This document shows, piece by piece, positions 27,204 to 35,899 of a stretch of 64,000 bases of DNA; position 1 is the first letter of the stretch; each line of letters begins with the position of its first letter. The DNA is taken from the NCBI GenBank assembly GCA_024693325.1, contig JAILLA010000073.1, positions 40,851 through 104,850 on the forward strand, in the 5' to 3' direction. This DNA is from Solobacterium sp. Lineage in GTDB: Bacteria > Bacillota_I > Bacilli_A > Erysipelotrichales > Erysipelotrichaceae. Below the pieces are notes generated by a model. The model was not told the DNA's origin and searched no databases. It worked only from the letters and a program-made list of their open reading frames with translations. The position numbers were made by a program, and so were the translations under genes.

Positions 27204-28787
27204 ATGAGAAATTACATCAAACGATTCAGATACAGCCTGTGTGTACTGGCTGGCGCAATATTCTTCACTTCAGGGATCACCGCCAGAGCGGAACTGATCC
27301 CCAATTCTTTCGACGAAACGTCAAGATCGCATGATCTGAGAAGAAACGTTCCTGTTGCGATCAATGTCTACGCGAAAAACGGAACTGTTCCTCAGGTCGT
27401 TCATGAAGAAGGCGAGCTGAATGGCATCGCGTTTGACGTGCTGCGTGTAGACCCGTCTGAGGATACGTTCATCCAGGTGGATTACAGTCCGTCCGCGCAG
27501 CTGCTTTACACATTGTATGACCATGATCTTGTCAACAGCGGGTATACGCGGATCGGCGGCATCAACGCAAGCTTCTTTTCCGGCGGCGGATGTCCTGCCG
27601 GGGCAGTCAGGATAGATGACCAATGGCAGTACTATGGTGATATGGAACTGTCTCCTTCTTATGGAAACGGGTATGCGACAGCGTATTTCAACAATACGGA
27701 TATGGAGATCAAGTATCACGGCTGGTCCGGAAGCGCATGGATCCCGTATGATGACGGGATCTGGAACGGCGAGCAGACCGGTGTGCATGCCTACGGGATC
27801 AGTTCAAAGTTCGCGCTGTCAGGTTCCTATACATATTTTGTCAACGGTATTCAGACAGACCTGACAACAGGAGGGACCGGCCGCTATCAGACGACCAGGG
27901 CTGTCAGCCTGCTGGCACAGCGCGCTGACAAGCAGTATCTGCTGCTGAATTTCTATGGACGTATTTCCGACTGGGATATTATTGAATATCTACGCTCAGA
28001 GGGTGTAACGGACGCGATCAAATTTGATGGCGGCGGTTCTACCCAGATGGTGTATGAAGATACACTGGTGAACCTTCCTTATGTGAATTCCGGATACAGT
28101 GAAAAGGTCAACGACAAACCGCTGTTCGGATGGGGAGCTGTTTCCATGGGTTATCCCAAGATGGAAGAACCTGTTTATGAACGGGTGACGCTTGATGTGA
28201 AGTCAAGTGACACGGTACTCTTTGAGGAATCAGTCCCGGTCGGCGCGACGCTTACGATCATGGATGAAACAGGAAACATCTATCTGGACCATGTGAAATT
28301 CCTGCGTGAAATGCATGTTTCGCTGACGCCGACGTCTTCCGTTGCAAAATCAGGCTCACTTGATCACGACACGCTCTTTTACCAGGACCAGGAATTCGGC
28401 ACAGCAAAGACGGTACTGCGAACAGGATCGGAAACAGATGTCGTGCTGGTCGTGGTAGGTGACTATGAAATACCCGAACTTGATCTGTTTACTGCATCAG
28501 CAGTATCCGGTGAGGATACCGTCTGGACATATACGGGACAGACTCCGGTAGAACTGACGATATGTGATGAAACAGGAACACCGGTCAGTTCCGGGACTGT
28601 CGACTACGATACAACAGTTGAACTGACGCATCCCGAAGTGGAAGGCATGGAATTTACCGGCTGGCAGGTCGGAGGCGATCTGCTCAATATCAGGATCGAA
28701 CCTGTATATGAGAAGGCAGAGGAACCGGGCGTCATGGACAGGATCAGCGGATTCATTGGTAATCTGCTGCCTGATAACGAAGAATAA
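27204..28787 (+). CDS. Secreted phosphodiester glycosidase (NAGPA-domain) protein
   Basis: A 527-residue protein with a signal peptide (YSLCVLAGAIFFTSGITARAE). Residues about 100-330 form the NAGPA domain, with GGINASFFSGGG and the nucleotide/metal loop DAIKFDGGGSTQMVYE, followed by WGAVSMGY. NAGPA-domain enzymes remove GlcNAc from phosphodiesters, including wall teichoic acid-like or exopolysaccharide linkages. The C-terminal 150 residues are beta-rich with a repeat-like end (VDYDTTVELTHPEVEGMEFTGWQVGG). The start is the ATG at 27204; no ribosome site is evident, and a -10-like TATTCT is 10 nt upstream. A HAD phosphatase gene follows 11 bp after the stop. Confidence 0.8.
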   Translation: MRNYIKRFRYSLCVLAGAIFFTSGITARAELIPNSFDETSRSHDLRRNVPVAINVYAKNGTVPQVVHEEGELNGIAFDVLRVDPSEDTFIQVDYSPSAQLLYTLYDHDLVNSGYTRIGGINASFFSGGGCPAGAVRIDDQWQYYGDMELSPSYGNGYATAYFNNTDMEIKYHGWSGSAWIPYDDGIWNGEQTGVHAYGISSKFALSGSYTYFVNGIQTDLTTGGTGRYQTTRAVSLLAQRADKQYLLLNFYGRISDWDIIEYLRSEGVTDAIKFDGGGSTQMVYEDTLVNLPYVNSGYSEKVNDKPLFGWGAVSMGYPKMEEPVYERVTLDVKSSDTVLFEESVPVGATLTIMDETGNIYLDHVKFLREMHVSLTPTSSVAKSGSLDHDTLFYQDQEFGTAKTVLRTGSETDVVLVVVGDYEIPELDLFTASAVSGEDTVWTYTGQTPVELTICDETGTPVSSGTVDYDTTVELTHPEVEGMEFTGWQVGGDLLNIRIEPVYEKAEEPGVMDRISGFIGNLLPDNEE

Positions 28788-28798
28788 ACGGAGGCAAT

Positions 28799-29638
28799 AT
28801 GAGCAAGATCGTATTTCTGGATGTCGACGGGACACTGATCGACTACGAAGCAAAAACACCGGCAAGCGCCAAGAAGGCGATCGCCGCAGCCAGGGCAAAC
28901 GGACATAAGGTATACATCTGTACAGGATGTTCCAAAGCTGAGATCGAGCAGAGAGACCTGCCCGAGCTGGACGGCATGATCGGCGGAAACGGCGCATACG
29001 TAGAGGACAACGGTACCGTTGTCATGCACCAGGGACTTTCCGAAGAGGATGTCAGGCACATCGTTGACTGGTGCAATGAACGCCATCTCGGATTCTATCT
29101 CGAAGCCAACTCAGGAATGTACTGCAATGACTACATGCTGGAGCAGGGGCCTGAGACAATGGTGAAGTACGCATCGGGAAAGGGCGCTGACCTGAGTGCC
29201 GCAAAACAGTCTGCCAGCAGGTTCATCAACAGCTTCATCCATCTGCAGGGAGAAGATCTTTACCGCAGTGATGTGAATAAGATCAGCTTCATCCTGAGCA
29301 CCTATCAGGATCATCTCGATTCCAAAGAGGAATTCCCGCACCTGGTCGCTAATACATGGGGCGGCAAAGGCGAGCTTGCGCTGTTCGGCGATCTTGGCCC
29401 GACAGGCATCACCAAGAAACATGCGATCGAAGTTCTTCTTGATTACCTGCATGCGGATCAGAAGGATACGATCTCATTCGGAGACGCAAAGATCGATCTT
29501 TCCATGTTTGAACTCTGTGCGTTCAATGTCGCGATGGGCAACGGCGGTCCGGAGATCAAAGCGGCCGCTGACTATATCACGACAGATGTGAATGATGACG
29601 GTCTTTATCATGCGTTCAGCTATCTTGGGCTGATCTGA
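28799..29638 (+). CDS. Cof-type HAD-IIB family phosphatase
   Basis: A 279-residue cytoplasmic haloacid-dehalogenase hydrolase. Motif I is FLDVDGTL (nucleophile Asp), motif II TGCS, and motif IV SFGDAKIDLSMFELC. The C2B cap lies between about 85 and 200. Such enzymes dephosphorylate sugar phosphates or similar small molecules. It is preceded by ACGGAGGCA and lies 11 bp after the glycosidase gene, so the two may be cotranscribed. The T-box leader of metQ begins downstream. Confidence 0.88.
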   Translation: MSKIVFLDVDGTLIDYEAKTPASAKKAIAAARANGHKVYICTGCSKAEIEQRDLPELDGMIGGNGAYVEDNGTVVMHQGLSEEDVRHIVDWCNERHLGFYLEANSGMYCNDYMLEQGPETMVKYASGKGADLSAAKQSASRFINSFIHLQGEDLYRSDVNKISFILSTYQDHLDSKEEFPHLVANTWGGKGELALFGDLGPTGITKKHAIEVLLDYLHADQKDTISFGDAKIDLSMFELCAFNVAMGNGGPEIKAAADYITTDVNDDGLYHAFSYLGLI

Positions 29639-29686
29639 GCCGTTACCTTACAAAACTGCTGTCAGATAAAAATCTGTTGACAAAGA

Positions 29687-29715
29687 ATTGAAAAGAAATA
29701 AACTTGTTTTATAAG
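29687..29715 (+). promoter_or_regulatory. Promoter of the metQNI T-box transcript
   Basis: TTGAAA, a 16-nt spacer and TATAAG (29710-29715). A TTGACA further upstream is too distant to be its -35. Confidence 0.5.
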
Positions 29716-29719
29716 CTGA

Positions 29720-29973
29720 GAAGAGAAGAGTACCCTGACGGAAACCATTCCAGAGAGTCCCGGAAGCTGAAAAGGGACAGGCGGAGATCAGGCGAACATG
29801 GTCTTGGAGCTGCAGGTCCGACATGTAGGATCTGCCGGGAGTGCCCGTTACAGCAATAGAGTATTTCTGAGCTGTTCAGCGTACTTGAAGAGGAGATGAT
29901 CGTGAGGTCATTTTGAACTAAGGTGGTAACGCGTATGACTACGCCCTTATGATAAGGGGCGTAGTTTTTGTTA
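29720..29973 (+). promoter_or_regulatory. T-box riboswitch, methionine specifier, upstream of metQNI
   Basis: The leader holds a long stem I with the apical AGAGAGTC-type and GGAAGCTGAAA elements. The 3' side of the specifier region reads GCGAACATGGTC, placing ATG (Met) as the specifier. The T-box sequence GAACTAAGGTGGTAACGCG follows at about 29915-29933; its TGGT predicts pairing with an A discriminator, as in tRNA-Met. The terminator ACTACGCCCTTAT / ATAAGGGGCGTAGT plus TTTTT ends at about 29969. Uncharged tRNA-Met should prevent termination and switch on methionine import. Confidence 0.92.
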
Positions 29974-30026
29974 AACCGGCCGACAGGATTACCTTTTCAA
30001 GGAAAGAAAACTAGGAGGGAAATCGC

Positions 30027-30884
30027 ATGAAAAAAGCAATCAGAACATTAACCGCAGCATTCCTTGCAGCAGCACTTGCAGGATGCGCAGGCGGATCATC
30101 AGCTTCAGGTACACCTGCTGAAGACAAAACCATCACAGTCGGTGCTACACCGGTACCGCACGCAGAAATTCTGAATGATATTCTGAAGGATGTCCTGGCA
30201 AAAGACGGCTGGACACTGGAAGTGACTGTCTTCAATGACTATGTACAGCCCAACACGGCTGTTGAAGAAGGCGAACTGGATGCCAATTATTTCCAGACAC
30301 TCGGATACATGAACGGTGAGAATCAGGACAGGGGACTTCATCTTGTTGCTGTAGCAGGCGTTCATATTGAACCGATGGGACTCTATTCCGAAAAGATCAC
30401 AAGCCTGTCCGACCTGGCAGACGGTGCTGAGATCGCTGTTCCGAATGATAAGGACAACGAATCACGCGCGCTTTCCCTGCTTGTCGCAAAGGGACTGCTG
30501 AATGACCCGGGTACGGAAGTACTGACGGAAACAGACTTCAACGGCAACGCTGATACGAACCCGCATGATTATAAGATCACTCCGATCGAAGCGGCATCAC
30601 TCCCCAGAACACTGGCTGATGTTGACGGAGCAGTCATCAACGGCAACTATGCGCTGGAAGCAGATCTGCCGGCAACGCACCCCGCACTGTTCATCGAGGA
30701 ATTCGACGCTGATACGACAGTACGCCGTACAAACTGGATCGTTGTCAAGGAAGGCAATGAGAACTCCGAAAAGATCCAGGCACTGTGCAAGGCGATCCAG
30801 TCTGAAAAAGTACAGAAGTTTATCGACGAAACATACAAGGGTGCAGTGATCACTTCCTTCCTTGGAGCTGACGCTGCCAAGTAA
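30027..30884 (+). CDS. metQ: Methionine ABC transporter substrate-binding lipoprotein
   Basis: A 285-residue NlpA/MetQ lipoprotein with lipobox LAAALAGC. Family motifs include VGATPVPHAEIL, NTAVEEGELDANYFQTLGYM, MGLYSEKITSLSDLADGAEIAVPND and ALPRTL-like LPRTLADVDGAVINGNYA. It captures methionine outside the cell for MetNI. The start follows AGGAGGG. Expression is under the upstream Met T-box. A stable hairpin separates it from metN. Confidence 0.94.
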   Translation: MKKAIRTLTAAFLAAALAGCAGGSSASGTPAEDKTITVGATPVPHAEILNDILKDVLAKDGWTLEVTVFNDYVQPNTAVEEGELDANYFQTLGYMNGENQDRGLHLVAVAGVHIEPMGLYSEKITSLSDLADGAEIAVPNDKDNESRALSLLVAKGLLNDPGTEVLTETDFNGNADTNPHDYKITPIEAASLPRTLADVDGAVINGNYALEADLPATHPALFIEEFDADTTVRRTNWIVVKEGNENSEKIQALCKAIQSEKVQKFIDETYKGAVITSFLGADAAK

Positions 30885-30907
30885 GTAAAAAACAACAGAT
30901 TAACCGC

Positions 30908-30937
30908 CAGCAGCACTGGTACTTGCCGGTGCTGTTG
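30908..30937 (+). other. Intercistronic stem-loop between metQ and metN
   Basis: A 12-bp stem (CAGCAGCACTGG / CCGGTGCTGTTG) with a 6-nt loop and no following T-run. It probably protects or separates the metQ part of the mRNA, giving more binding protein than ATPase. Confidence 0.6.
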
Positions 30938-30965
30938 TCTTCATGAAGAATTACAGGAGCTGAAC

Positions 30966-31934
30966 ATGGTAGAAATCGCAAATGTCAATAAAAGTTTTGG
31001 TGATCTGAAGGTACTGCAGGGGATCAATATCCATATCAATGATCATGAGATCTACGGGATCATCGGTCAGAGCGGTGCCGGCAAGTCCACGCTTCTCAGA
31101 TGCATCAACGGCCTGGAGTCATATGATTCCGGGGATATCATCGTGGATGGAGTAAAAGTGAATATCCATGACAAGAACCAGCTTCGTCAGCTCCAGAAAA
31201 ACATGGGAATGATCTTTCAGAACTTCAATCTGCTGAGCAGGCTGAATGTCTATGACAATGTTGCGCTCCCTATGAAGTTCTGGGGGATGAAGACAAACAC
31301 TCCCGAAGCCAGGGAGAAGATCCTCGGTCTTCTGAGACTGGTCGGTCTGGAAGATAAAAAGGACGCAAGACCGAGAGAACTCTCGGGCGGACAGATGCAG
31401 AGAGTTGCCATTGCCAGGGCACTTGTCCTCGATCCGAAGATCCTGCTCTGTGATGAAGCAACGTCCGCACTGGATCCGGGCATTACAAAAGAGATCCTGG
31501 CACTGCTGCAGAAGATCAATGATGAGATGGGAATCACGATCATAGTTGTAACGCATCAGATGGAAGTCGTGAAACAGATCTGTCAGCGTGTCTCCTACAT
31601 CAAGGGAGGCAGAGTGCTGGCAGAGGGCAAACCGGAAGACCTGTTTGTCAGGCCGAACAAGGATATCAAGGGCTTCCTTCAGGAAAACAGCGACCTGCTT
31701 CCGAAGGAAGGGGTCAACATCCAGATGTTCTTCACGGATGAGAGCTCTGATGAGCCTGTGATCACGGGAATGGCAAGAAACCTCGGCATCGATTTCAGCA
31801 TCTGCTGGGGCAAGCTTGAAGATTTCCGCTCCAATGTATTCGGAAGCCTTGTCATCAACGTAAAGCAGGAAGACCAGCAGAAGGTATGTGATTACCTTGA
31901 CCAGGCAAAGGTCGTATGGGAGGTACTGGAATAA
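30966..31934 (+). CDS. metN: Methionine ABC transporter ATP-binding protein
   Basis: A 322-residue ABC ATPase. Walker A is GQSGAGKST, the signature LSGGQMQRVAIARAL, and Walker B ILLCDEATSALDP. The C-terminal about 80 residues form the ACT-like C2 regulatory domain typical of MetN, which binds methionine and inhibits transport. The start follows CAGGAGCTG. It is followed immediately by metI. Confidence 0.95.
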   Translation: MVEIANVNKSFGDLKVLQGINIHINDHEIYGIIGQSGAGKSTLLRCINGLESYDSGDIIVDGVKVNIHDKNQLRQLQKNMGMIFQNFNLLSRLNVYDNVALPMKFWGMKTNTPEAREKILGLLRLVGLEDKKDARPRELSGGQMQRVAIARALVLDPKILLCDEATSALDPGITKEILALLQKINDEMGITIIVVTHQMEVVKQICQRVSYIKGGRVLAEGKPEDLFVRPNKDIKGFLQENSDLLPKEGVNIQMFFTDESSDEPVITGMARNLGIDFSICWGKLEDFRSNVFGSLVINVKQEDQQKVCDYLDQAKVVWEVLE

Positions 31935-31935
31935 T

Positions 31936-32571
31936 ATGATGGATATTATCATGAAAGCTACGACGGAAACACTTTACATGGTGTTCTGGTCGACACTGTT
32001 TGCGGTGATCATCGGATTTGTTCCGGCACTGATCCTGACACTGACCGCACCGGACGGACTGCGTCCCAACAAGCCGGTCTATGAAGTGCTGAGCTTTATC
32101 GTCAATACATTCAGAAGCTTCCCGTTCATTATCCTGATGGTCATCGTCATTCCCGTGACCCGTGCCATTGTCGGCAAGGCGATCGGAACGACGGCGGCGA
32201 TCGTTCCCCTGACCATCACGGCTGTTCCGTTCATTGCCCGTATATTTGAGAACGCGCTGCGGGAAACAGATCCGGGTGTTATCGAGGCAGCCCGTTCATT
32301 CGGCGCTTCGGACACGCAGATCCTGTTCCGTGTCTACATCAAGGAATCCATTCCGCGAATGCTGAACGGCATCATCCTGCTGATCATCAACCTGGTCGGC
32401 TGTTCCGCAATGGGCGGCGCGATCGGTGCCGGAGGACTCGGCGACATCGCGATCAGATACGGCTATCAGATGTACAGACTTGATTACCTGACTGCCTGCT
32501 GCATCATCCTGATCATATTCGTACAGCTGGTACAGTCCATCGGCAACGCGCTCTATAAAAAAATCTCATAA
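31936..32571 (+). CDS. metI: Methionine ABC transporter permease
   Basis: A 211-residue permease with five predicted helices and the EAA loop (RETDPGVIEAARSFGASDTQIL). The start is ATG 1 bp after the metN stop, with GGGAGG upstream; the ORF track start 48 bp earlier lies within metN. Length and motifs match MetI. A terminator follows at once. Confidence 0.94.
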   Translation: MMDIIMKATTETLYMVFWSTLFAVIIGFVPALILTLTAPDGLRPNKPVYEVLSFIVNTFRSFPFIILMVIVIPVTRAIVGKAIGTTAAIVPLTITAVPFIARIFENALRETDPGVIEAARSFGASDTQILFRVYIKESIPRMLNGIILLIINLVGCSAMGGAIGAGGLGDIAIRYGYQMYRLDYLTACCIILIIFVQLVQSIGNALYKKIS

Positions 32572-32587
32572 CAATTGATGGAATCGG

Positions 32588-32625
32588 CGCCCTTCCTGCG
32601 GATATTACCAGGGAGGGTGTTTTTT
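32588..32625 (+). terminator. Terminator of metQNI that also contains the next gene's ribosome site
   Basis: CGCCCTTCCT / AGGGAGGGTG, a 10-bp stem with two wobbles and a 12-nt loop, runs into TTTTTT, immediately followed by the ATG of the SAF-domain gene at 32626. The GGGAGG in the 3' arm is the only ribosome site for that gene, so the hairpin both terminates and sequesters. Confidence 0.7.
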
Positions 32626-33354
32626 ATGAAGCGGAAAACGATCAAGATCACGGCAGCCATCATCTGCGGTCTGGCACTGGGAGCACTGACCATACTGGCG
32701 GCTGTTGTGTACAGCAGGATCACAATGGATCTTGTGCCTGCATATGTCGCGTCACATGATATTCCGCCCAGGACAAAGATCACAGCATCCGATCTGACGG
32801 TGATCAGGATACCTTCCGCGTATCTGGCGCCGGGGACATACCGCCGGAAAGAAGAGATCCTCGGCAGATATACGGAGATCCAGGGGATGATCCCTGCCGG
32901 CTCACCGTTCTACGCAAATATGCTGTATGAAGAGGACAGTCTGCCGGATTATCCGGCATCCCAGCTGAAACAGGGACAGGCAGCCTATTCCCTGGAAACA
33001 GACCTGGCATCAGCCGGGTCCCTGACAGCAGGCATGCGTGTCGATCTGTACCTGACGGTGGACTTTCATGATTCCTCTCATGCATCGCAATGCCTGTTTC
33101 AGCATGTCAGGATCATATCCCTGAAGGATCATCAGGGGATCGAGATCACGGATGAAAGGAGCACCGGCATGCCGTATCTCGCTGTCATTGCCCTGAACCG
33201 GAAGGATGTAGAGACTATGAGTGTGGCGGATGAGATCGGCACCGTGAAGATGATCGCTTCCTCCTCATCCTATGACAGTACGAAGGAAGCAGTCCTGGTC
33301 GGGAAGGATCTGGTCGACAGATATCAGGAACAGCTGAAGAAGGAAAACAACTGA
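32626..33354 (+). CDS. CpaB/RcpC-like SAF-domain membrane protein
   Basis: A 242-residue protein with one N-terminal membrane helix (ITAAIICGLALGALTILAAVVY). A SAF domain follows, with YVASHDIPPRTKITASDL (about 40-57), and then a CpaB-like region (GQAAYSLETDLASAGSLTAGMRVDLYLTV). CpaB/RcpC proteins help assemble Flp/Tad pili, but no pilus gene is nearby. The ATG at 32626 sits directly on the T-run of the metI terminator. It could be expressed from readthrough or by an unseen promoter. Confidence 0.7.
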   Translation: MKRKTIKITAAIICGLALGALTILAAVVYSRITMDLVPAYVASHDIPPRTKITASDLTVIRIPSAYLAPGTYRRKEEILGRYTEIQGMIPAGSPFYANMLYEEDSLPDYPASQLKQGQAAYSLETDLASAGSLTAGMRVDLYLTVDFHDSSHASQCLFQHVRIISLKDHQGIEITDERSTGMPYLAVIALNRKDVETMSVADEIGTVKMIASSSSYDSTKEAVLVGKDLVDRYQEQLKKENN

Positions 33355-33412
33355 TACTTTGCGTTTTCTGCTCAATGCGATAGAATTGTGTCATCTGAAC
33401 GGAGAATTTAAA

Positions 33413-33754
33413 ATGCACGAAATACTTGAAATGGGTCTTGAACTGATCGTTGAATACGGGGAACTGCTGCTGGCGTTCACCGGAGTCCTGGTCCTGCTGT
33501 ATCACGCAGTCAGGGGGATCATCATGATGGTGAAACACGATAAAATGGCGCCGCTGTTTGTCGGGAAAGGCATCAGCCTGTCACTGGAATTACTGATGTG
33601 CGGTGAAGTCCTCGGAACTGTCCTGGCAGACTGCCCGGATGATTACATCAGACTGGCTGTTCTGGTCGCGCTGCGTGCAGCGATGTCTGTGATCATCAAC
33701 TGGGAAATGAAGAACGAAAGAAAAGAACTCGAAGAAGAGCGCGAAGAACATTGA
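33413..33754 (+). CDS. DUF1622-like small membrane protein
   Basis: A 113-residue membrane protein with about three hydrophobic segments (LLAFTGVLVLLYHAV; ISLSLELLMCGEVLGTVL; AVLVALRAAMSVIINWEME-like) and a charged C-terminal tail (RKELEEEREEH). The pattern, with a basic linker after helix 1 and LRAAMSVIINWEM near the end, fits DUF1622. The function is unknown. The start at 33413 follows CGGAG; a promoter-like TTTGCG-17-TAGAAT lies upstream. Confidence 0.7.
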   Translation: MHEILEMGLELIVEYGELLLAFTGVLVLLYHAVRGIIMMVKHDKMAPLFVGKGISLSLELLMCGEVLGTVLADCPDDYIRLAVLVALRAAMSVIINWEMKNERKELEEEREEH

Positions 33755-33785
33755 GAGACCAGCCGGCAGAAAACATCTGACAGAA

Positions 33786-33861
33786 TAAAAAAGAGGTGCA
33801 GCCTCAGGATCAGTGATGAGTGATCATCAGCTGCCTGTCGGCTGTTCCTCTTTTATTTTTT
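33786..33861. terminator. Bidirectional terminator between converging genes
   Basis: AAAAAAGAGG pairs with CCTCTTTTATTTTTT, with an inner CAGCC/GGCTG stem. It has T-runs in both directions, so it serves the DUF1622 gene (plus) and the radical SAM gene (minus). Confidence 0.8.
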
Positions 33862-34998
33862 GAATAATAAACGCATGATCTCAGCAGATGAATGGGATCG
33901 TGCAGAGAGTTCCATGGACTGTTTCAGCAGGGGTACTGCGTAGTCATAGTACTGTCGCAGCCCGTCGCACAGATAATAGAGTCCCTGTTCGCCATCGTCC
34001 GCATTGGCAAACCTGTCTTTCAGGCAGCCCCCGCCGCAGAACTTCAGATACGGACATTCCCGGCACTGCCTGACAAGGGCGTCTTTTTTTGCGTTTCCGA
34101 ATGACCGCTGTACGTCCGACTCTGCCAGGGTACCCAGATCATCCTCCAGTACGTTGCCGATCAGGTGGTGCCTGTCGACAAAATGATCGCAGGAATAAAC
34201 ATTCCCGTCCCGTTCCACGATCAGTACTGTTCCGCATTTTTCCGCCAGCCAGCATACATCGGGGCTTCCGCCCGCAAGGACCAGGGCAGTCTCCGCGAAC
34301 AGCTGGACATTTGTTTTTCCCATGTCATGGGAAGCCCATTCACGGAACACATCCTTCAGGAATTTCCCGTACAGCTGGGGAGTCACGGAATCCTCCGTGA
34401 CACTGCCGTTTTCACGCCGCACGATTGGTATGAACTGGATCCATCCTGTATTGAATCTGCGCAGGGATTCATACACAGCCTTGCCATTTGCGGCTGTATC
34501 AGAGGTGACCGTGCACAGCAGGTCCGGCATAATGCCATGTTTCTTCAGACGCGATACAGTGTCCGCAACACGCTGATAGGTTGGCCTGCCGCCTGTATCA
34601 TGACGGTACAGATCATGGATGAACCTGGTTCCGTCAATGGAAACACCGACATCAAATCTGTTCTCCTTCAGGAAACGGCACCATGTATCATCGAGATACA
34701 ATCCGTTTGTCTGAAGGTTGTTCCAGCATTCCCTGCCGGAAGGCAGATATTTTTTCTGCAGGGCGACTGCTTTCCGGAAGAATTCCAGTCCCGCAAGCGT
34801 CGGTTCGCCGCCGTGCCACGTAAAAGAGATGACTTTTCCGCTTACGGCATTCATGTAGCTGCGGATATATGTCTCCAGAATTTCATCACTCATATGAGGC
34901 GGGGCACTCCCGTTGTCGGCATTCAGGTAATAGCAGTAAGAGCACTGCATATTGCACAGGGAACCGACCGGTTTGGCCATCACTACAAAATCGCTCAT
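33853..34998 (-). CDS. Radical SAM/SPASM enzyme, anaerobic sulfatase-maturase type
   Basis: A 381-residue radical SAM enzyme. The cluster motif CNMQCSYCYY is at residues about 15-24, with FTWHGGEPTLAG and VSIDGTRFIHD in the barrel. The SPASM region has CWLAEKC, GNVYSCDHF and CRECPYLKFCGGGC for two auxiliary clusters. This is the architecture of anSME, which converts Cys or Ser of sulfatases to formylglycine. No sulfatase is encoded in the window, so the substrate may be remote or a different peptide. A dienelactone hydrolase gene lies upstream on the same strand with a 44-bp gap. Confidence 0.85.
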   Translation of the reverse strand: MSDFVVMAKPVGSLCNMQCSYCYYLNADNGSAPPHMSDEILETYIRSYMNAVSGKVISFTWHGGEPTLAGLEFFRKAVALQKKYLPSGRECWNNLQTNGLYLDDTWCRFLKENRFDVGVSIDGTRFIHDLYRHDTGGRPTYQRVADTVSRLKKHGIMPDLLCTVTSDTAANGKAVYESLRRFNTGWIQFIPIVRRENGSVTEDSVTPQLYGKFLKDVFREWASHDMGKTNVQLFAETALVLAGGSPDVCWLAEKCGTVLIVERDGNVYSCDHFVDRHHLIGNVLEDDLGTLAESDVQRSFGNAKKDALVRQCRECPYLKFCGGGCLKDRFANADDGEQGLYYLCDGLRQYYDYAVPLLKQSMELSARSHSSAEIMRLLFKK

Positions 34999-35042
34999 GC
35001 ACAGTCCTTTCGTGAAAGAAGACCGGTTACGGTCTTCAGATG

Positions 35043-35807
35043 TTACTTCAGATGTTTGTCGAAGAATTCCAGTGTCTTGTTGAAGGAATCCATTGCCTGT
35101 TCCTGCCGGTACATCGGCTTGTCATAGTACCAGATGCCGTGTCCCGCGCCATCATACCGGAAGAACGTATAGTCTTTGCCAAGCTTTTTCAGCACCTCTT
35201 CCGTCTGGTCGACCTGTGCGGCATCGGGATTATGATCTTCATTGCCAAAGATACCGAGCAGAGGAATGTTCAGGTTTTCCGCATAATCGATCGGTGATTT
35301 CGGACGCGCAGGGCTGAGGTCCTCTTCCTTCATGATGACGCCGCCGCCCCAGCAGTCTACGGCACAGTCGAATCCGTCGACCGTGCAGGCAGCCAGGAAT
35401 GCATGACGTCCGCCGGAGCACATGCCGATGACGCCGACCTTGCCGTTGGACTGAGGCTGGATCTTCAGGAAGTCCAGGCATCCTTTGGTGTCGCCCATGA
35501 CGCAGTCATCGGGAACGCCGCCCAGTTCTCTGCTCTTTTTCGCTACTTCAACGGGTGTGCCGGTTCCGACACGGCAGTAAATATCCGGACAGAGTACAGC
35601 ATAACCATGCTGTGTGAACCTTCTGGATGTTTCTCTGCACCACTCATCCCAGCCCGGCATATGGGGGATCAGAACGATCCCGGGATGCGGACCATCAGAG
35701 AGCGGCCGGGAATAATAGGCACGGATCTGATCGCCCTCATAGCCTCTCAGGGAGATCGTTTCCGCAATCATGCCCTCACGGGCACCAGTCTGCAGATCAT
35801 TCCACAT
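35043..35807 (-). CDS. Dienelactone hydrolase family protein
   Basis: A 254-residue alpha/beta-hydrolase. The nucleophile is Cys in GMCSGGRHAF, the family hallmark, with Asp in GNEDHNPDA and His in YDGAGHGIWYYD completing the triad. There is no signal peptide. The true substrates of bacterial homologues are diverse. The start at 35807 follows AAGGAGCG; the ORF track extends 78 bp too far. It is probably cotranscribed with the anSME-like gene downstream. Confidence 0.87.
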   Translation of the reverse strand: MWNDLQTGAREGMIAETISLRGYEGDQIRAYYSRPLSDGPHPGIVLIPHMPGWDEWCRETSRRFTQHGYAVLCPDIYCRVGTGTPVEVAKKSRELGGVPDDCVMGDTKGCLDFLKIQPQSNGKVGVIGMCSGGRHAFLAACTVDGFDCAVDCWGGGVIMKEEDLSPARPKSPIDYAENLNIPLLGIFGNEDHNPDAAQVDQTEEVLKKLGKDYTFFRYDGAGHGIWYYDKPMYRQEQAMDSFNKTLEFFDKHLK

Positions 35808-35862
35808 AGTATTATCACGCTCCTTATAAACTATATTTATCATATCGTAAAAGAAACACTGC

Positions 35863-35892
35863 TTCAAATATCCTGCCGGCATCAAATATAAT
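35863..35892 (+). promoter_or_regulatory. Promoter directing a probable leaderless GNAT mRNA
   Basis: TTCAAA, 18-nt spacer, TATAAT (35887-35892), then 7 nt to the ATG at 35900. Transcription would begin at or next to the start codon. Confidence 0.5.
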
Positions 35893-35899
35893 ATTGCGT

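Noticed and set aside
29639-29973. S-box (SAM-I) riboswitch before metQ
   Set aside because: The leader has the T-box motif, a specifier region and a T-box-type terminator rather than the SAM-I core.
34165-35127. 320-aa plus-strand ORF over the radical SAM gene
   Set aside because: It is a shadow of the minus-strand gene, which carries all the Cys motifs.
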